Positions 1 to 8,485 of a stretch of 15,916 nt of DNA are shown here, one piece after another. The stretch lies in assembly GCA_019454915.1 (NCBI GenBank), contig JACFNM010000011.1, positions 1-15,916 on the forward strand, given 5' to 3'. Below the pieces are notes generated by a model. The model worked only from the letters and a program-made list of their open reading frames with translations, had not been told where the DNA came from and did not search any database. Every line of letters starts with the position of its first letter. Positions within the stretch are counted from its first letter, which is position 1. The translations under genes and the position numbers were made by a program. The DNA comes from Chitinophagaceae bacterium. GTDB taxonomy: Bacteria; Bacteroidota; Bacteroidia; Chitinophagales; Chitinophagaceae.

Positions 1-35
1 AGAAAGAATATGATAATTACGAAAACCGAAATATA

Positions 36-1886
36 ATGAAAAGAGAATTTGCGAATACTTCAGGAGTGAAGGTCAGGGACAGGCTGTCTATTGGTCTTCT
101 ATTAATCGTCATGTTTTTCCCTTCGAAATTTTCGTTCTCTCAGGTTAAGCCGGATGCTCCCGTTTTGATAGAGGCTGGTTTTGCGAGTGTTGACATCACT
201 CCCCGTTTCCCGATTCGTATGGCGGGTTATGCCGCGCGGCTCAGTACGGAAGCAGATAGCGTATTACAACCATTGTCAGCAAAGGCGCTTGCGCTGGGTA
301 GTGATGCGCAGCATCCTTCTGTGATGATCACCGTTGACCTGGTGGGGATCACCTGGAATATCACCAATGACGTAGTAGAATATTTGGGTAAAGAAAAGGA
401 AATCAACCCTGCACAGATTTCTATATTTGCTTCACATACTCATGGCGGCCCGGAAATTGGCAACCTGATTAATATCCTACAGTACAGGGAGGGTGGACAT
501 TTCACGGATTCTTTGCTGGAGTTGAGCCAACTTGAGCATATCAGTGAGTACACTCGCGAGCTTACCCAAAAGTTGAAGGATGTGGCGGTAGCTGCATTAA
601 ATAATCGCAAGCCGGCGTATATAGCCTGGGGACAGGGGCAGGCTTTGTTTGCCGCGAATCGTCGTACAAAAGGGGGGCCCGTGGATGTGGCCCTGCCCAT
701 CCTCAAAGTGTCCAACACAGATGGTTCATTAAGAGGAGTGTTTGTGAACTATGCCTGCCATGGTACAACGCTTGGAGGTGACATGCACAAGATCCACGGC
801 GACTGGATCACAGAAGCACATCAGTTAATTGAGAAAAGACATCCGGGTACGGTAGCATTAATTGCGCTGGGTTGCGCGGGTGACGCGAATCCTTCACCGA
901 GAGGTACAATTGAAAATATGCAACAGCACGGTAAAGAAATAGCAGACAATGTAGATAAACTTCTTACTGCTCCTCTACAGGCCCTGAATACCCCACCGGT
1001 TGGGGTGATGAGATGGGTTAAACTACCGTTTTCAAGAATTCCTGATGCAGAAGGATGGATGGATCTGATAAAAGATAAAACCATTAAGGGTTATAATGCA
1101 AGACTGGCTCTTGAACGAGTACAGCGGGGTGAAGTGATTTCTCCAACCCTTGATTATCCGATGCAGGTTTGGAATTTCGATAACAAAATGGCCATGGTTA
1201 ATCTGGCAGGTGAAGTGGTGGTAGATTATTCAACCATGCTAAAAGATGAATATGGGGCTGAGCAATTATGGATAAATGCTTATTCTAATGACGTACCCTG
1301 CTACATACCATCACGTCGTATTTTGCGTGAAGGAGGTTATGAAGCAGAAACAAACATGTATTGGTATAACCGGCCGGTTCCTTTTGCACCGGAAGTAGAG
1401 AACGTCATTTTGGGAGCTGCTTCCGAAATGATGCCTGCTGTTTTCGCGGAAGACCGTGCAAAAACCAACCAACCCGCTGTCATCCGGCAGCAACCGGATG
1501 GCTCTTATGATTTGGTATCCTGGCTGGCATCTACCAAAGGTGATCAAATAAAGTATATGTCGGAGTGGAAGGCTTTTGGCTGGTTTAATACTACGGATCA
1601 GTCTATTTGGGATGTTGATATCGCCAGTAGTGGAAAATATGACGTTTACGTAGAATGGTCAGTGTCCGATGATGCAGCAGGCAAGTCAATAGAGTTTGGG
1701 ACGGCCAATAGAAAATTGAAAGCTAAAGTTGAAAAAACCGGGTCGTGGTTTACCTATAGGACGAAGAAAATTGGCACACTCCGTTTGAAGCAGGGTAAAG
1801 AAACAATGGTTCTGAAGTCAGGAGCTCCCCGGGAAAAAGGCCCCATGTTTGATCTGAGGAGAGTGTTACTGATTCCGGTAAAATAA
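36..1886 (+). CDS. Secreted neutral/alkaline ceramidase-like hydrolase with C-terminal beta-sandwich domain
   Basis: The 616-residue product has a basic N-terminus and a hydrophobic stretch (about residues 18-36) ending near FSFSQ, which fits a signal peptide with export to the periplasm or surface. Residues ~43-470 resemble the neutral/alkaline non-lysosomal ceramidase N-terminal domain. Visible landmarks are SHTHGGP (H134, H136), NYACHGT (H242), GEVVVDY (E393) and YSNDVPCYIPS (Y423), which match the family's zinc-ligand positions (His, His, Glu, Tyr). The family's nucleophile motif GDVSPN reads GDANPS here (residues 283-288), so the usual serine position is Asn. This argues against true ceramidase activity and for a distant amidase/hydrolase subgroup. 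Residues ~500-616 look like a beta-sandwich carbohydrate-binding-like module. It is the first gene visible in a six-gene co-directional run and lies 12 bp before the esterase gene. Family call firm, substrate unknown. Confidence 0.85.
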   Translation: MKREFANTSGVKVRDRLSIGLLLIVMFFPSKFSFSQVKPDAPVLIEAGFASVDITPRFPIRMAGYAARLSTEADSVLQPLSAKALALGSDAQHPSVMITVDLVGITWNITNDVVEYLGKEKEINPAQISIFASHTHGGPEIGNLINILQYREGGHFTDSLLELSQLEHISEYTRELTQKLKDVAVAALNNRKPAYIAWGQGQALFAANRRTKGGPVDVALPILKVSNTDGSLRGVFVNYACHGTTLGGDMHKIHGDWITEAHQLIEKRHPGTVALIALGCAGDANPSPRGTIENMQQHGKEIADNVDKLLTAPLQALNTPPVGVMRWVKLPFSRIPDAEGWMDLIKDKTIKGYNARLALERVQRGEVISPTLDYPMQVWNFDNKMAMVNLAGEVVVDYSTMLKDEYGAEQLWINAYSNDVPCYIPSRRILREGGYEAETNMYWYNRPVPFAPEVENVILGAASEMMPAVFAEDRAKTNQPAVIRQQPDGSYDLVSWLASTKGDQIKYMSEWKAFGWFNTTDQSIWDVDIASSGKYDVYVEWSVSDDAAGKSIEFGTANRKLKAKVEKTGSWFTYRTKKIGTLRLKQGKETMVLKSGAPREKGPMFDLRRVLLIPVK

Positions 1887-1898
1887 TAGACAATTATA

Positions 1899-3605
1899 AT
1901 GAATATAAAGCGATTGTTGTTTTTAGCCATTTTAATAAGCTGGGGAAGTGTTTTATGGAGTCAGGAAAACGGAAATTTGCTGACTTATAAGGATGCTTCG
2001 GGAAACGAAAGGCCTGTTCGCACGATTGCCGAATGGCAGTTAAAGCGCGCTCAGATTCTGAAAGGAATGGAGTTGATAATGGGCGATTTACCTGCGAGGG
2101 ATAACCTGCCTCCCCTTGAGATTCGGTATCTGGATAGCGTCGCCGGCATAGGTTATACCCGCTTTACAATCAGCTTTACTGCCGCAAAGGATGAGCCGGT
2201 AACAGCATTCCTTTATGTACCTCATCGAAAGAATATGCAGGAGAAACGCCCTGCTATGCTTGCTCTTCATGAAACGGACCCTATTGGAAAAAGAAGCGTG
2301 GACGCTCAGGGACGTAATATCAATCTTGGCTACGCTAAAGAACTGGCCGAAAGAGGATATGTGGTAATCGCGCCGGACTATCCGGGTTTTGGAGATGCGA
2401 AAGATTATGATTTTAGAACCGATCGTTACGAATCCGGAACCATGAAAGCTATTTTTAACAATATACGCTGTGTGGATTTGCTTCAGGAAAGAGCTGATGT
2501 AGACTCTGATAAAATTGGCGTCATTGGTCATTCTCTGGGAGGGCATAATGCCATTTTTACCGGAGCTTTTGATGAACGGTTAAAAGTAGTCGTCTCCAGT
2601 TGCGGCTGGACGTTATTTCATGATTATTTTAACGGAGATTCTGCGGCGATGCGCAAATATGGCGGCAAGTTATGGGCATGGGCTCAGGAAAGATATATGC
2701 CCCGGATTAAGGAAAAATATGATCTTGACCCTGATAAACTTCCGGTTGAGTTTGACGAAATAATAGCCGCTATTGCCCCAAGAGCTTTCTTTTCCAGTTC
2801 GCCGGTTAATGATGCCAACTTCAATAACAGCGGAGTAAAAAAAGGCATGGATAGTATCGCTAAAATTTATGAATTGTTAGAAGCATCTCAAAACCTGAAA
2901 GCGGTATACCCAGATAGCAAGCACGATTTTCCCTTTGGCGCGAGATGGCAGGCGTATCGTTTTATAGACAGTGTATTGAATTATCATTTTAGGCCGATTT
3001 ATGGATACTCCTTTCTTAGTAATTATAAGTATTTGGAAAGGATGGAATTCTTCTCTTTAAACAGAGGGCAAAAGGATATTGTATTTCTCGGTAATTCTCT
3101 AACGGAACGGGGCGATTGGGAAAAAATTACCGGACGTACCGATGTTTCAAACAGAGGCATAGGCAGCGATATAACGGAGGGGTTTATCAACAGGATACAA
3201 GATGTTTTTTACCTGAAACCGCGCATTTGTTTCATAGAAGGCGGCGTCAATGATCTGGGCCGGCAAATCGCACAGGATACGATTATCAGAAACCTGGGTA
3301 TCATAATAGACACCCTGAGGAGCGAGGGTATCATCCCTGTGCTCAATATGGTTACTTATCTTACGGATTATTATAAATGGCACCAGCCCGCAGAGTTTAA
3401 TCAGCGCATCAAAGAATTAAACAAGGCCATCAAAGCACTGGCGAAGAAAAAAAAGGTTCGGTTAATTAATCTGAATCCCATGATTAGCGACGGAAAATTT
3501 CTCCTGGAAAAGTATGCTATTGCAGATGGAATTCACTACACCGATGCTACCTATCAGCTTTGGAGAGACGAGATTTTCAAAATACTGGTAAAAAACCGTT
3601 TATAG
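1899..3605 (+). CDS. Secreted two-domain esterase: alpha/beta hydrolase fused to SGNH/GDSL hydrolase
   Basis: The 568-residue product begins with a clear signal peptide (about residues 1-21, ending VLWSQ). Residues ~40-365 form a dienelactone-hydrolase/acetyl-xylan-esterase-like alpha/beta hydrolase. The nucleophile elbow is GHSLGG with S212, and the likely triad partners are D305 (PVNDAN) and H342 (KHDFP). Residues ~385-568 form an SGNH hydrolase: block I FLGNSLTE (S400), block II NRGIGS (G420), block III GGVND (N451) and block V DGIHYTD (D543, H546). Both catalytic sets look intact, so the protein could remove two kinds of acyl group from one substrate, for example acetyl and bulkier ester decorations of a glycan. 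That pairing of roles is inference. It sits 12 bp after the ceramidase-like gene and 58 bp before the Kelch gene, in keeping with co-transcription. Confidence 0.88.
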   Translation: MNIKRLLFLAILISWGSVLWSQENGNLLTYKDASGNERPVRTIAEWQLKRAQILKGMELIMGDLPARDNLPPLEIRYLDSVAGIGYTRFTISFTAAKDEPVTAFLYVPHRKNMQEKRPAMLALHETDPIGKRSVDAQGRNINLGYAKELAERGYVVIAPDYPGFGDAKDYDFRTDRYESGTMKAIFNNIRCVDLLQERADVDSDKIGVIGHSLGGHNAIFTGAFDERLKVVVSSCGWTLFHDYFNGDSAAMRKYGGKLWAWAQERYMPRIKEKYDLDPDKLPVEFDEIIAAIAPRAFFSSSPVNDANFNNSGVKKGMDSIAKIYELLEASQNLKAVYPDSKHDFPFGARWQAYRFIDSVLNYHFRPIYGYSFLSNYKYLERMEFFSLNRGQKDIVFLGNSLTERGDWEKITGRTDVSNRGIGSDITEGFINRIQDVFYLKPRICFIEGGVNDLGRQIAQDTIIRNLGIIIDTLRSEGIIPVLNMVTYLTDYYKWHQPAEFNQRIKELNKAIKALAKKKKVRLINLNPMISDGKFLLEKYAIADGIHYTDATYQLWRDEIFKILVKNRL

Positions 3606-3663
3606 AAAAGGTAATTTACGGAACGATTATAGGGGATTGAGGTATTAAGTGAGACTTCTTATC

Positions 3664-4662
3664 ATGAATAGATTCTTGATCATAACAGCGACGCTTATCG
3701 GGTTAAACCAGGCCATAGCCTTTGGGCAGTCAAAGAAAGTTGGGTGGACTCTCGAGAAGGAACATGCAGCCTGGCAGCCCAGAGACTCTCAGGGAGAAGT
3801 GGTTTTCAGAAACAAGATGTGGATGATGGGTGGGTGGTTCAATTCTTTTGAAGCGCCACCGAGGGATGTATGGAGTTCCGAAGATGGCAAAGATTGGAAG
3901 TTGGTCAATCAGTCAGCGCCGTGGCTACATAGTGACTTGCCCATGTCGGTCACTTTTAAGAATAAGATGTGGATGATGGGTGGGTGGTATAAAGGCAGGT
4001 TGGAAGGTCACTCTGCCAGTAATCAGGTGTGGTCGTCAAAAGATGGAATACAGTGGAGGGAGGTTAACAACTCGGCAGGCTGGTCACCCAGGGTGGCAGC
4101 AGCCGTAGTTGTGTTCAAGGGAAAACTGTGGTTGATGGGGGGTACGGAAAATTATTATTTTGGAGATAACAAGAGTCTTAAAAATGATGTGTGGTATAGC
4201 AGCAATGGAAAAGACTGGAAACTGGCGACGGCAGATGCGGGTTGGCCACCCCGGGCCTATCATCAGGCTGTTGTTTTGAATGATAGGATTTACATCTTTG
4301 GGGGAGGTAATTATGTACCGGAGTATTTTGCTTTTCATGATGGGTGGAGCTCTGAGGATGGCGTTCACTGGACAAAAATAGCGGACGCTCCATGGCATGA
4401 GCGGATTTGGTTTTCAAGCGTGGTCTATCGCAACCGGATGTGGGTTATGGGGGGATGGTCGAATAATCCGTATAAAAACTGGTCTGATGTCTGGTATTCG
4501 AAAGATGGGAAGACCTGGGAGCAATATGATGGATTACCTGTATGGAAAGAACGTCATGAAGCTTCTGCTTTTGTGTTCAAAGATAAAATATGGGTAGCGG
4601 GAGGAATGACGCCGCCGCTGGTTAATGATGTGTGGTCGTTATATCTGCCCGAAGACTGGTGA
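3664..4662 (+). CDS. Secreted Kelch-type beta-propeller protein
   Basis: A 332-residue exported protein. The ATG at 3664 gives a standard signal peptide (MNRFLIITAT... ending AIAFGQ). A GTG five codons upstream (3649) is an alternative, but it only adds MRLLI and the ATG fits better. The mature part is made of six Kelch-like blades of about 45-50 residues, each with a WxMGG-type strand followed by DVWYSKDGKxW (blades near 45-80, 95-132, 145-187, 200-237, 250-286 and 298-328). No catalytic domain is attached and no galactose-oxidase copper site is apparent, so it is probably a binding or scaffold protein in the periplasm or at the surface. It lies between the double esterase and the amidohydrolase on the same strand. 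Family firm; ligand unknown. Confidence 0.85.
   Translation: MNRFLIITATLIGLNQAIAFGQSKKVGWTLEKEHAAWQPRDSQGEVVFRNKMWMMGGWFNSFEAPPRDVWSSEDGKDWKLVNQSAPWLHSDLPMSVTFKNKMWMMGGWYKGRLEGHSASNQVWSSKDGIQWREVNNSAGWSPRVAAAVVVFKGKLWLMGGTENYYFGDNKSLKNDVWYSSNGKDWKLATADAGWPPRAYHQAVVLNDRIYIFGGGNYVPEYFAFHDGWSSEDGVHWTKIADAPWHERIWFSSVVYRNRMWVMGGWSNNPYKNWSDVWYSKDGKTWEQYDGLPVWKERHEASAFVFKDKIWVAGGMTPPLVNDVWSLYLPEDW
3814..3988 (+). repeat. 25-bp perfect direct repeat marking Kelch blades 1 and 2
   Basis: An identical 25-base word (beginning aagatgtggatgatggg) occurs at 3814-3838 and 3964-3988, exactly 150 bp (50 codons, one blade) apart. Both copies encode KMWMMGGW. DNA-level identity on top of the protein-level repeat suggests a recent duplication or gene conversion between blades, although strong constraint on this strand could contribute. 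Confidence 0.8.
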
Positions 4663-4746
4663 GAATAAAAGGGCTTTAAAGGGCAGGCATATTGTAAACC
4701 CGATAGTAGGAAACAATGTTTTATATCAGCATATATATTCAGCATA

Positions 4747-5718
4747 ATGAACAGCGCAAATTGTAGCCATTCGAGAAGAGAATTCCTGGTAAAGACGGGT
4801 ATCGCCGCATTGGCGGGCGTATTACCTGTTGGATTGAAGGCAGAAGAACCCGAAAAAAAGAAAGAACCCATTATTGACATCCACCAGCATATTCATTATC
4901 ATGCCAGAACGGATGAGCAGATGATTGCGCACCAGGAAGCAATGGGCGCTACAACTACGATTTTACTGCCGGCGGGACGACCGGTTAATTCCGCTTCTAC
5001 TCACCAGGGTGTTTCTAACGGACTGCAGGCGCAGGTGGGAGGGAATGCCGAAACGTATCTTTTTGCGAAAGAGCATAAGAAAAATTATAAGTTCGGAGCC
5101 TGCGCGGTTCCCGATGCGCCGGACGCCATCTATGAACTGGAAAAATATCTCAAATTAGGAGCAATTATTATCGGCGAATTGAAATTTGGTGTAGATTGCG
5201 ACTCGCCGGAGATGCATAAGATATACCAACTGGCACAGGAATATAATGTTCCGGTATTGATGCACTGGCAACATGGGATGTATAATTACGGTTACGACCG
5301 TTTTTATAAAATCTTAGAACGATACCCCCGGGTGACATTTATCGGGCATGCCCAAACATGGTGGGCTAATGTTGATAAAGATCATCTGGATCAAACGGTA
5401 TTGTATCCCAAAGGTAAAATTACCCACGGTGGACTGACTGACCGCTATCTCAGTGATTATCCAAACATGTATGGCGACCTGTCTGCAGGCTCCGGATTGA
5501 ATGCGCTTACGCGGGATGAAGAGCATGCAAAATGGTTCCTGGAGAAGCATCAGGACAAATTAGTGTATGGCAGTGACTGCGCTGATATAGAAGGAACGGT
5601 AGCATCAGGGAACTGCTCCGGTGCAGATGACATCGCTGCCATCAGAAGGTGTTCCAATACCAAACAAATCGAAAGAAAACTCCTTTATGAGAATGCAAAA
5701 AAAATGTTTAAACTATAA
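4747..5718 (+). CDS. Tat-exported metal-dependent amidohydrolase (amidohydrolase_2 type)
   Basis: The 323-residue protein starts with a twin-arginine signal: SRREFLVKTG with R10-R11, then a hydrophobic stretch (ALAGVLPVGL) ending near LKAEE. The remainder resembles the amidohydrolase_2 TIM-barrel family, which covers lactone hydrolases and non-oxidative aromatic-acid decarboxylases. The metal-site set is complete: D-I-H-Q-H (H46, H48), MHWQH (H173), IGHAQ (H201) and YGSDCAD (D277). Tat export implies that the enzyme folds, and probably loads its metal, before crossing the inner membrane. Its stop codon is 4 bp before the start of the dehydrogenase-like lipoprotein gene, suggesting translational coupling and a shared pathway. 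Family call is strong; substrate not predictable, though a carboxylated or lactone intermediate released by the upstream esterases would fit (inference). Confidence 0.87.
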   Translation: MNSANCSHSRREFLVKTGIAALAGVLPVGLKAEEPEKKKEPIIDIHQHIHYHARTDEQMIAHQEAMGATTTILLPAGRPVNSASTHQGVSNGLQAQVGGNAETYLFAKEHKKNYKFGACAVPDAPDAIYELEKYLKLGAIIIGELKFGVDCDSPEMHKIYQLAQEYNVPVLMHWQHGMYNYGYDRFYKILERYPRVTFIGHAQTWWANVDKDHLDQTVLYPKGKITHGGLTDRYLSDYPNMYGDLSAGSGLNALTRDEEHAKWFLEKHQDKLVYGSDCADIEGTVASGNCSGADDIAAIRRCSNTKQIERKLLYENAKKMFKL

Positions 5719-5722
5719 TACA

Positions 5723-7873
5723 ATGCCGAATTTTTGTATGCACTCCGGAAAGAAATACTCCTTTGTAGCCATTGTCAGTTCCATAGCTCTATTGATAGTT
5801 TCGTGTGGACAACCTCCGAAATATCCCGGCCCGCTTACTGCGGAAGAATCCATGAAGACTTTTCAGTTTGCGGAAGATTTTCACGCAGAAATATTTGCGA
5901 CTGAACCATTGGTAATTGACCCGGTAACCATGCAGTTTGATGAGGAAGGAAATGCGTATGTGGTAGCGATGCTGGATGCTTATAAACCTGACTCCGTAAA
6001 AGGTCGAGACAAGATATTGATGTTGAAAGATTTGAATCAGGACGGACGCGCAGACACGGCTATAGTTTTTGCCGACAGCCTGAAAGAGGCTACCAGCATT
6101 CTTCCCTGGAAAGGAGGGCTATTGATTTCAGCAGCACCCCATATTATGTATTATAAAGATACCGACGGGGATGGCCGGGCAGATCAGAAAGAAATTCTCT
6201 TTACCGGATTTTTTACAGGAAATGAGGAAGCGCAAATTACCAATCTTAGTTTCGGTATAGATAACTGGATTTATGCAAATAATACCGGGCAGGCCGGTGA
6301 AGTAAGTTATACCCGGAAACCCGATTCACCCAAAGTGAAAATGCAGGGTTCGGACTTTCGGTTTCGTCTGGATCGCGATCTGTTTGAGGCGACGACCGGG
6401 CCGGGTCAGTTTGGACTGGCAATAGACGACTATGGACATCGGTTCTTTACGAACAATACCTTACATATCAGGCAGGTGGTAACTGCCAAACGATACCTCG
6501 ACAGAAATCCTTACCTCCCTAATAATCTAAAAACGGCTGTCACTAATATTTCTGATCATGAGCTGGATATGTTTCAGAAGTCGGAAACGCCCTATTGGAG
6601 GCAGGTGCGAACAGATCGTCGTAATAAGGAGTACCAGGAAAAGAAACTGGACAGGGTTGAATACGCCAGGGATAAATTTACCGGGGCTTCGGGGGGAACA
6701 TTTTATGGCGGGGATGCTTATCCCGCGGAATACTATGGTAATATTTTTACTACCGATGTTGCGGGCAATTTGGTTCACAGGGATATCCTCACCGAATCGC
6801 CTGATGCACCGTTTTTTGTAGCGAAGCGGGGTGAGCAGGAAAAAGACAAGGAGTTTATGGCTTCCACCGACAGTTGGTTTAGACCGGCAAACTTCTCTGT
6901 TGGGCCCGATGGAAATTTATACGTGATTGACATGTATCGCCAGCATATTGAAACGCCGCTTTCCATTCCTTTAGATCTTCAGGAGGATATGGATTTCAAT
7001 GCAGGGAATGCGATGGGTCGTATTTACAGGATAGTGTATAAAGACAGCGACCGGTCAAAGTGGGTGAAGCCGGATTTGGGTAATGCAAGCTCAGAACAAC
7101 TGGTGCAGACGCTTACCCATAAAAATCAGTGGTGGCGGATAACCGCCCAAAGATTGTTGTTGGAAAGACACGACAAATCGGTAATCCCCCAGGTTAAAAA
7201 GTTATTTGCTGAGCATGAAGATCCGCGTGTTCGTGTCCGGGCCTTGTTCGTGCTGGAAGGACTGGATGCCCTGGATGCAAATATCGTCGGAGCCGCTTTA
7301 AAAGATCCTGAATGGGGTATAAGAGAAAATGCTGCGATATTGGCTGAGGGCTTCCCTGCCTGTTTTGATGCGCTTGTATCATTAACAGAAGACCCTTCCC
7401 TGCGTGTGGCCTACCAGGCTACACTGAGCCTGGGAAACTTTAATAACAAAAATATTATTCCTTCTCTTACTAAAGTACTTCTTCAGCATGGTGCGAGTAG
7501 ATGGTTCAGGGTAGCGGTACTCAGTACGGAAACAGGCTCTTCTCCCGAGCTGTTGGATGCTTTGGAAAAATCAGGATTTTCCGGTAAGGGTGAAGACTGG
7601 AAGACGGACTTCCTGAATGAGTTGTCGGAGATTATCGGGGCGCGTAATAATAAAACGCAGGTGAGAAAGATGATAGACCTGGCCTCCAAAGCGTCACAGG
7701 ATGGATGGCAGTCTGCAATCGTAAAAGGACTCAGTAAAGGACTTCAGAATATAAAGGATGCAGGAAATGAAACCAAAGGAAAATTGAAGGCAATTATTGA
7801 AGAAGCCGGTAAGGAGAGTGCGAAAGCGCTGGAGGAACTGAAGACATTTTATAGCAGCATAGCTGAAAAATAA
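5723..7873 (+). CDS. Lipoprotein 'membrane-bound dehydrogenase' beta-propeller with HEAT repeats, no haem domain
   Basis: The ATG at 5723 gives a 716-residue protein with a lipoprotein signal (lipobox IVSC, C28). The frame stays open upstream to 5621 inside the preceding gene, but that extension would bury the signal peptide. After the lipidation site, PGPLTAEESMKTFQFAEDF matches the N-terminus of the putative membrane-bound dehydrogenase propeller family (Piru_Ver type) common in Planctomycetes and Bacteroidota. The propeller covers roughly residues 40-440 and includes two calcium-loop-like segments, DLNQDGRAD (103-111) and DTDGDGRAD (146-154). Residues ~455-620 form HEAT-like helical repeats, and the end is a charged amphipathic helix. 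Relatives often continue into a c-type cytochrome with CxxCH; none is present here. A HiPIP-like gene follows 11 bp downstream. Dehydrogenase activity is a family-based guess; binding or scaffolding is also possible. Confidence 0.85.
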   Translation: MPNFCMHSGKKYSFVAIVSSIALLIVSCGQPPKYPGPLTAEESMKTFQFAEDFHAEIFATEPLVIDPVTMQFDEEGNAYVVAMLDAYKPDSVKGRDKILMLKDLNQDGRADTAIVFADSLKEATSILPWKGGLLISAAPHIMYYKDTDGDGRADQKEILFTGFFTGNEEAQITNLSFGIDNWIYANNTGQAGEVSYTRKPDSPKVKMQGSDFRFRLDRDLFEATTGPGQFGLAIDDYGHRFFTNNTLHIRQVVTAKRYLDRNPYLPNNLKTAVTNISDHELDMFQKSETPYWRQVRTDRRNKEYQEKKLDRVEYARDKFTGASGGTFYGGDAYPAEYYGNIFTTDVAGNLVHRDILTESPDAPFFVAKRGEQEKDKEFMASTDSWFRPANFSVGPDGNLYVIDMYRQHIETPLSIPLDLQEDMDFNAGNAMGRIYRIVYKDSDRSKWVKPDLGNASSEQLVQTLTHKNQWWRITAQRLLLERHDKSVIPQVKKLFAEHEDPRVRVRALFVLEGLDALDANIVGAALKDPEWGIRENAAILAEGFPACFDALVSLTEDPSLRVAYQATLSLGNFNNKNIIPSLTKVLLQHGASRWFRVAVLSTETGSSPELLDALEKSGFSGKGEDWKTDFLNELSEIIGARNNKTQVRKMIDLASKASQDGWQSAIVKGLSKGLQNIKDAGNETKGKLKAIIEEAGKESAKALEELKTFYSSIAEK

Positions 7874-7884
7874 AATCTATAGCA

Positions 7885-8265
7885 ATGAAAGCGAATGAAA
7901 ATTCTACGAGGAGAAAATTTATCAGCCATTTTGCGGGTACAAGCGTAGCACTTTTAGGAGGCATATTGTTAATGAATAGCTGCGAAAGCGGTGATAAAAA
8001 GCAGGATTCACCGGTAAGCGAGAGAGGCGGAGATACTATTTCGGTAGAGTCTTGTAATGACTATACGGGAGTGAGTGCAGAAGAGCTGGATAAAAGAAAG
8101 AAACTGGGATACGTGGAAAAGTCTGAAGTGCCGGGAAGTGACTGCAGCAACTGTGGTTTGTACATCCCTCCGACAGAGGGCGCCGCCTGCGGGGGTTGCC
8201 TGCTTTTCAAAGGGCCGGTGGAAGCGAGCGGACACTGTATCCAATGGGTGGCAAAGGCGGAGTAG
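7885..8265 (+). CDS. High-potential iron-sulfur protein (HiPIP)-like Tat lipoprotein
   Basis: A 126-residue protein with a twin-arginine motif (TRRKFIS, R9-R10), a hydrophobic stretch and a lipobox-like end (LMNSC, C33), so it is probably a Tat-exported lipoprotein. The C-terminal ~45 residues have the HiPIP pattern: CSNC (C87, C90), then GGCLLFKG (C105), then GHCIQW (C118). In known HiPIPs four cysteines in this order hold a 4Fe-4S cluster, and the GC-x-LF-x-G and C-x-x-W contexts match. Two further cysteines, C57 and C102, are not expected ligands. HiPIPs carry single electrons at high potential in the periplasm. The gene closes the six-gene run, 11 bp after the dehydrogenase-like lipoprotein, and converges on the pseudogene that ends 23 bp downstream. 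Confidence 0.88.
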   Translation: MKANENSTRRKFISHFAGTSVALLGGILLMNSCESGDKKQDSPVSERGGDTISVESCNDYTGVSAEELDKRKKLGYVEKSEVPGSDCSNCGLYIPPTEGAACGGCLLFKGPVEASGHCIQWVAKAE

Positions 8266-8485
8266 AGAACTGCTGTTAATTCGTGTTTTTATTTTCTGTT
8301 AGCTAAATCCGGATAAGGCGTGTCGTAACCTTTTTCGGCATGCCAGATAATCCTGTTGAAAGTGTCATCATCAATTCTGTCATCCTTTTCCAGATTCTGC
8401 TCAATGGATTTCTGAGCCCAGTATAGTTCTTTTCCACTCAGTTTATCCAATGCCAGATTAAAATGATCCAACGGAATATTATTCT

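Noticed and set aside
2088..2546. 152-codon open frame on the minus strand inside the double esterase gene
   Set aside because: Antisense to well-supported coding sequence, with no recognisable domain or signal; a shadow frame.
5621..5722. Upstream in-frame extension of the dehydrogenase-like lipoprotein into the amidohydrolase gene
   Set aside because: It overlaps conserved amidohydrolase coding sequence and would place 34 residues before a good lipoprotein signal peptide; ATG 5723 is the better start.
8266..8288. Possible bidirectional terminator between the HiPIP gene and the pseudogene
   Set aside because: T-rich, but no convincing inverted repeat in the short gap.
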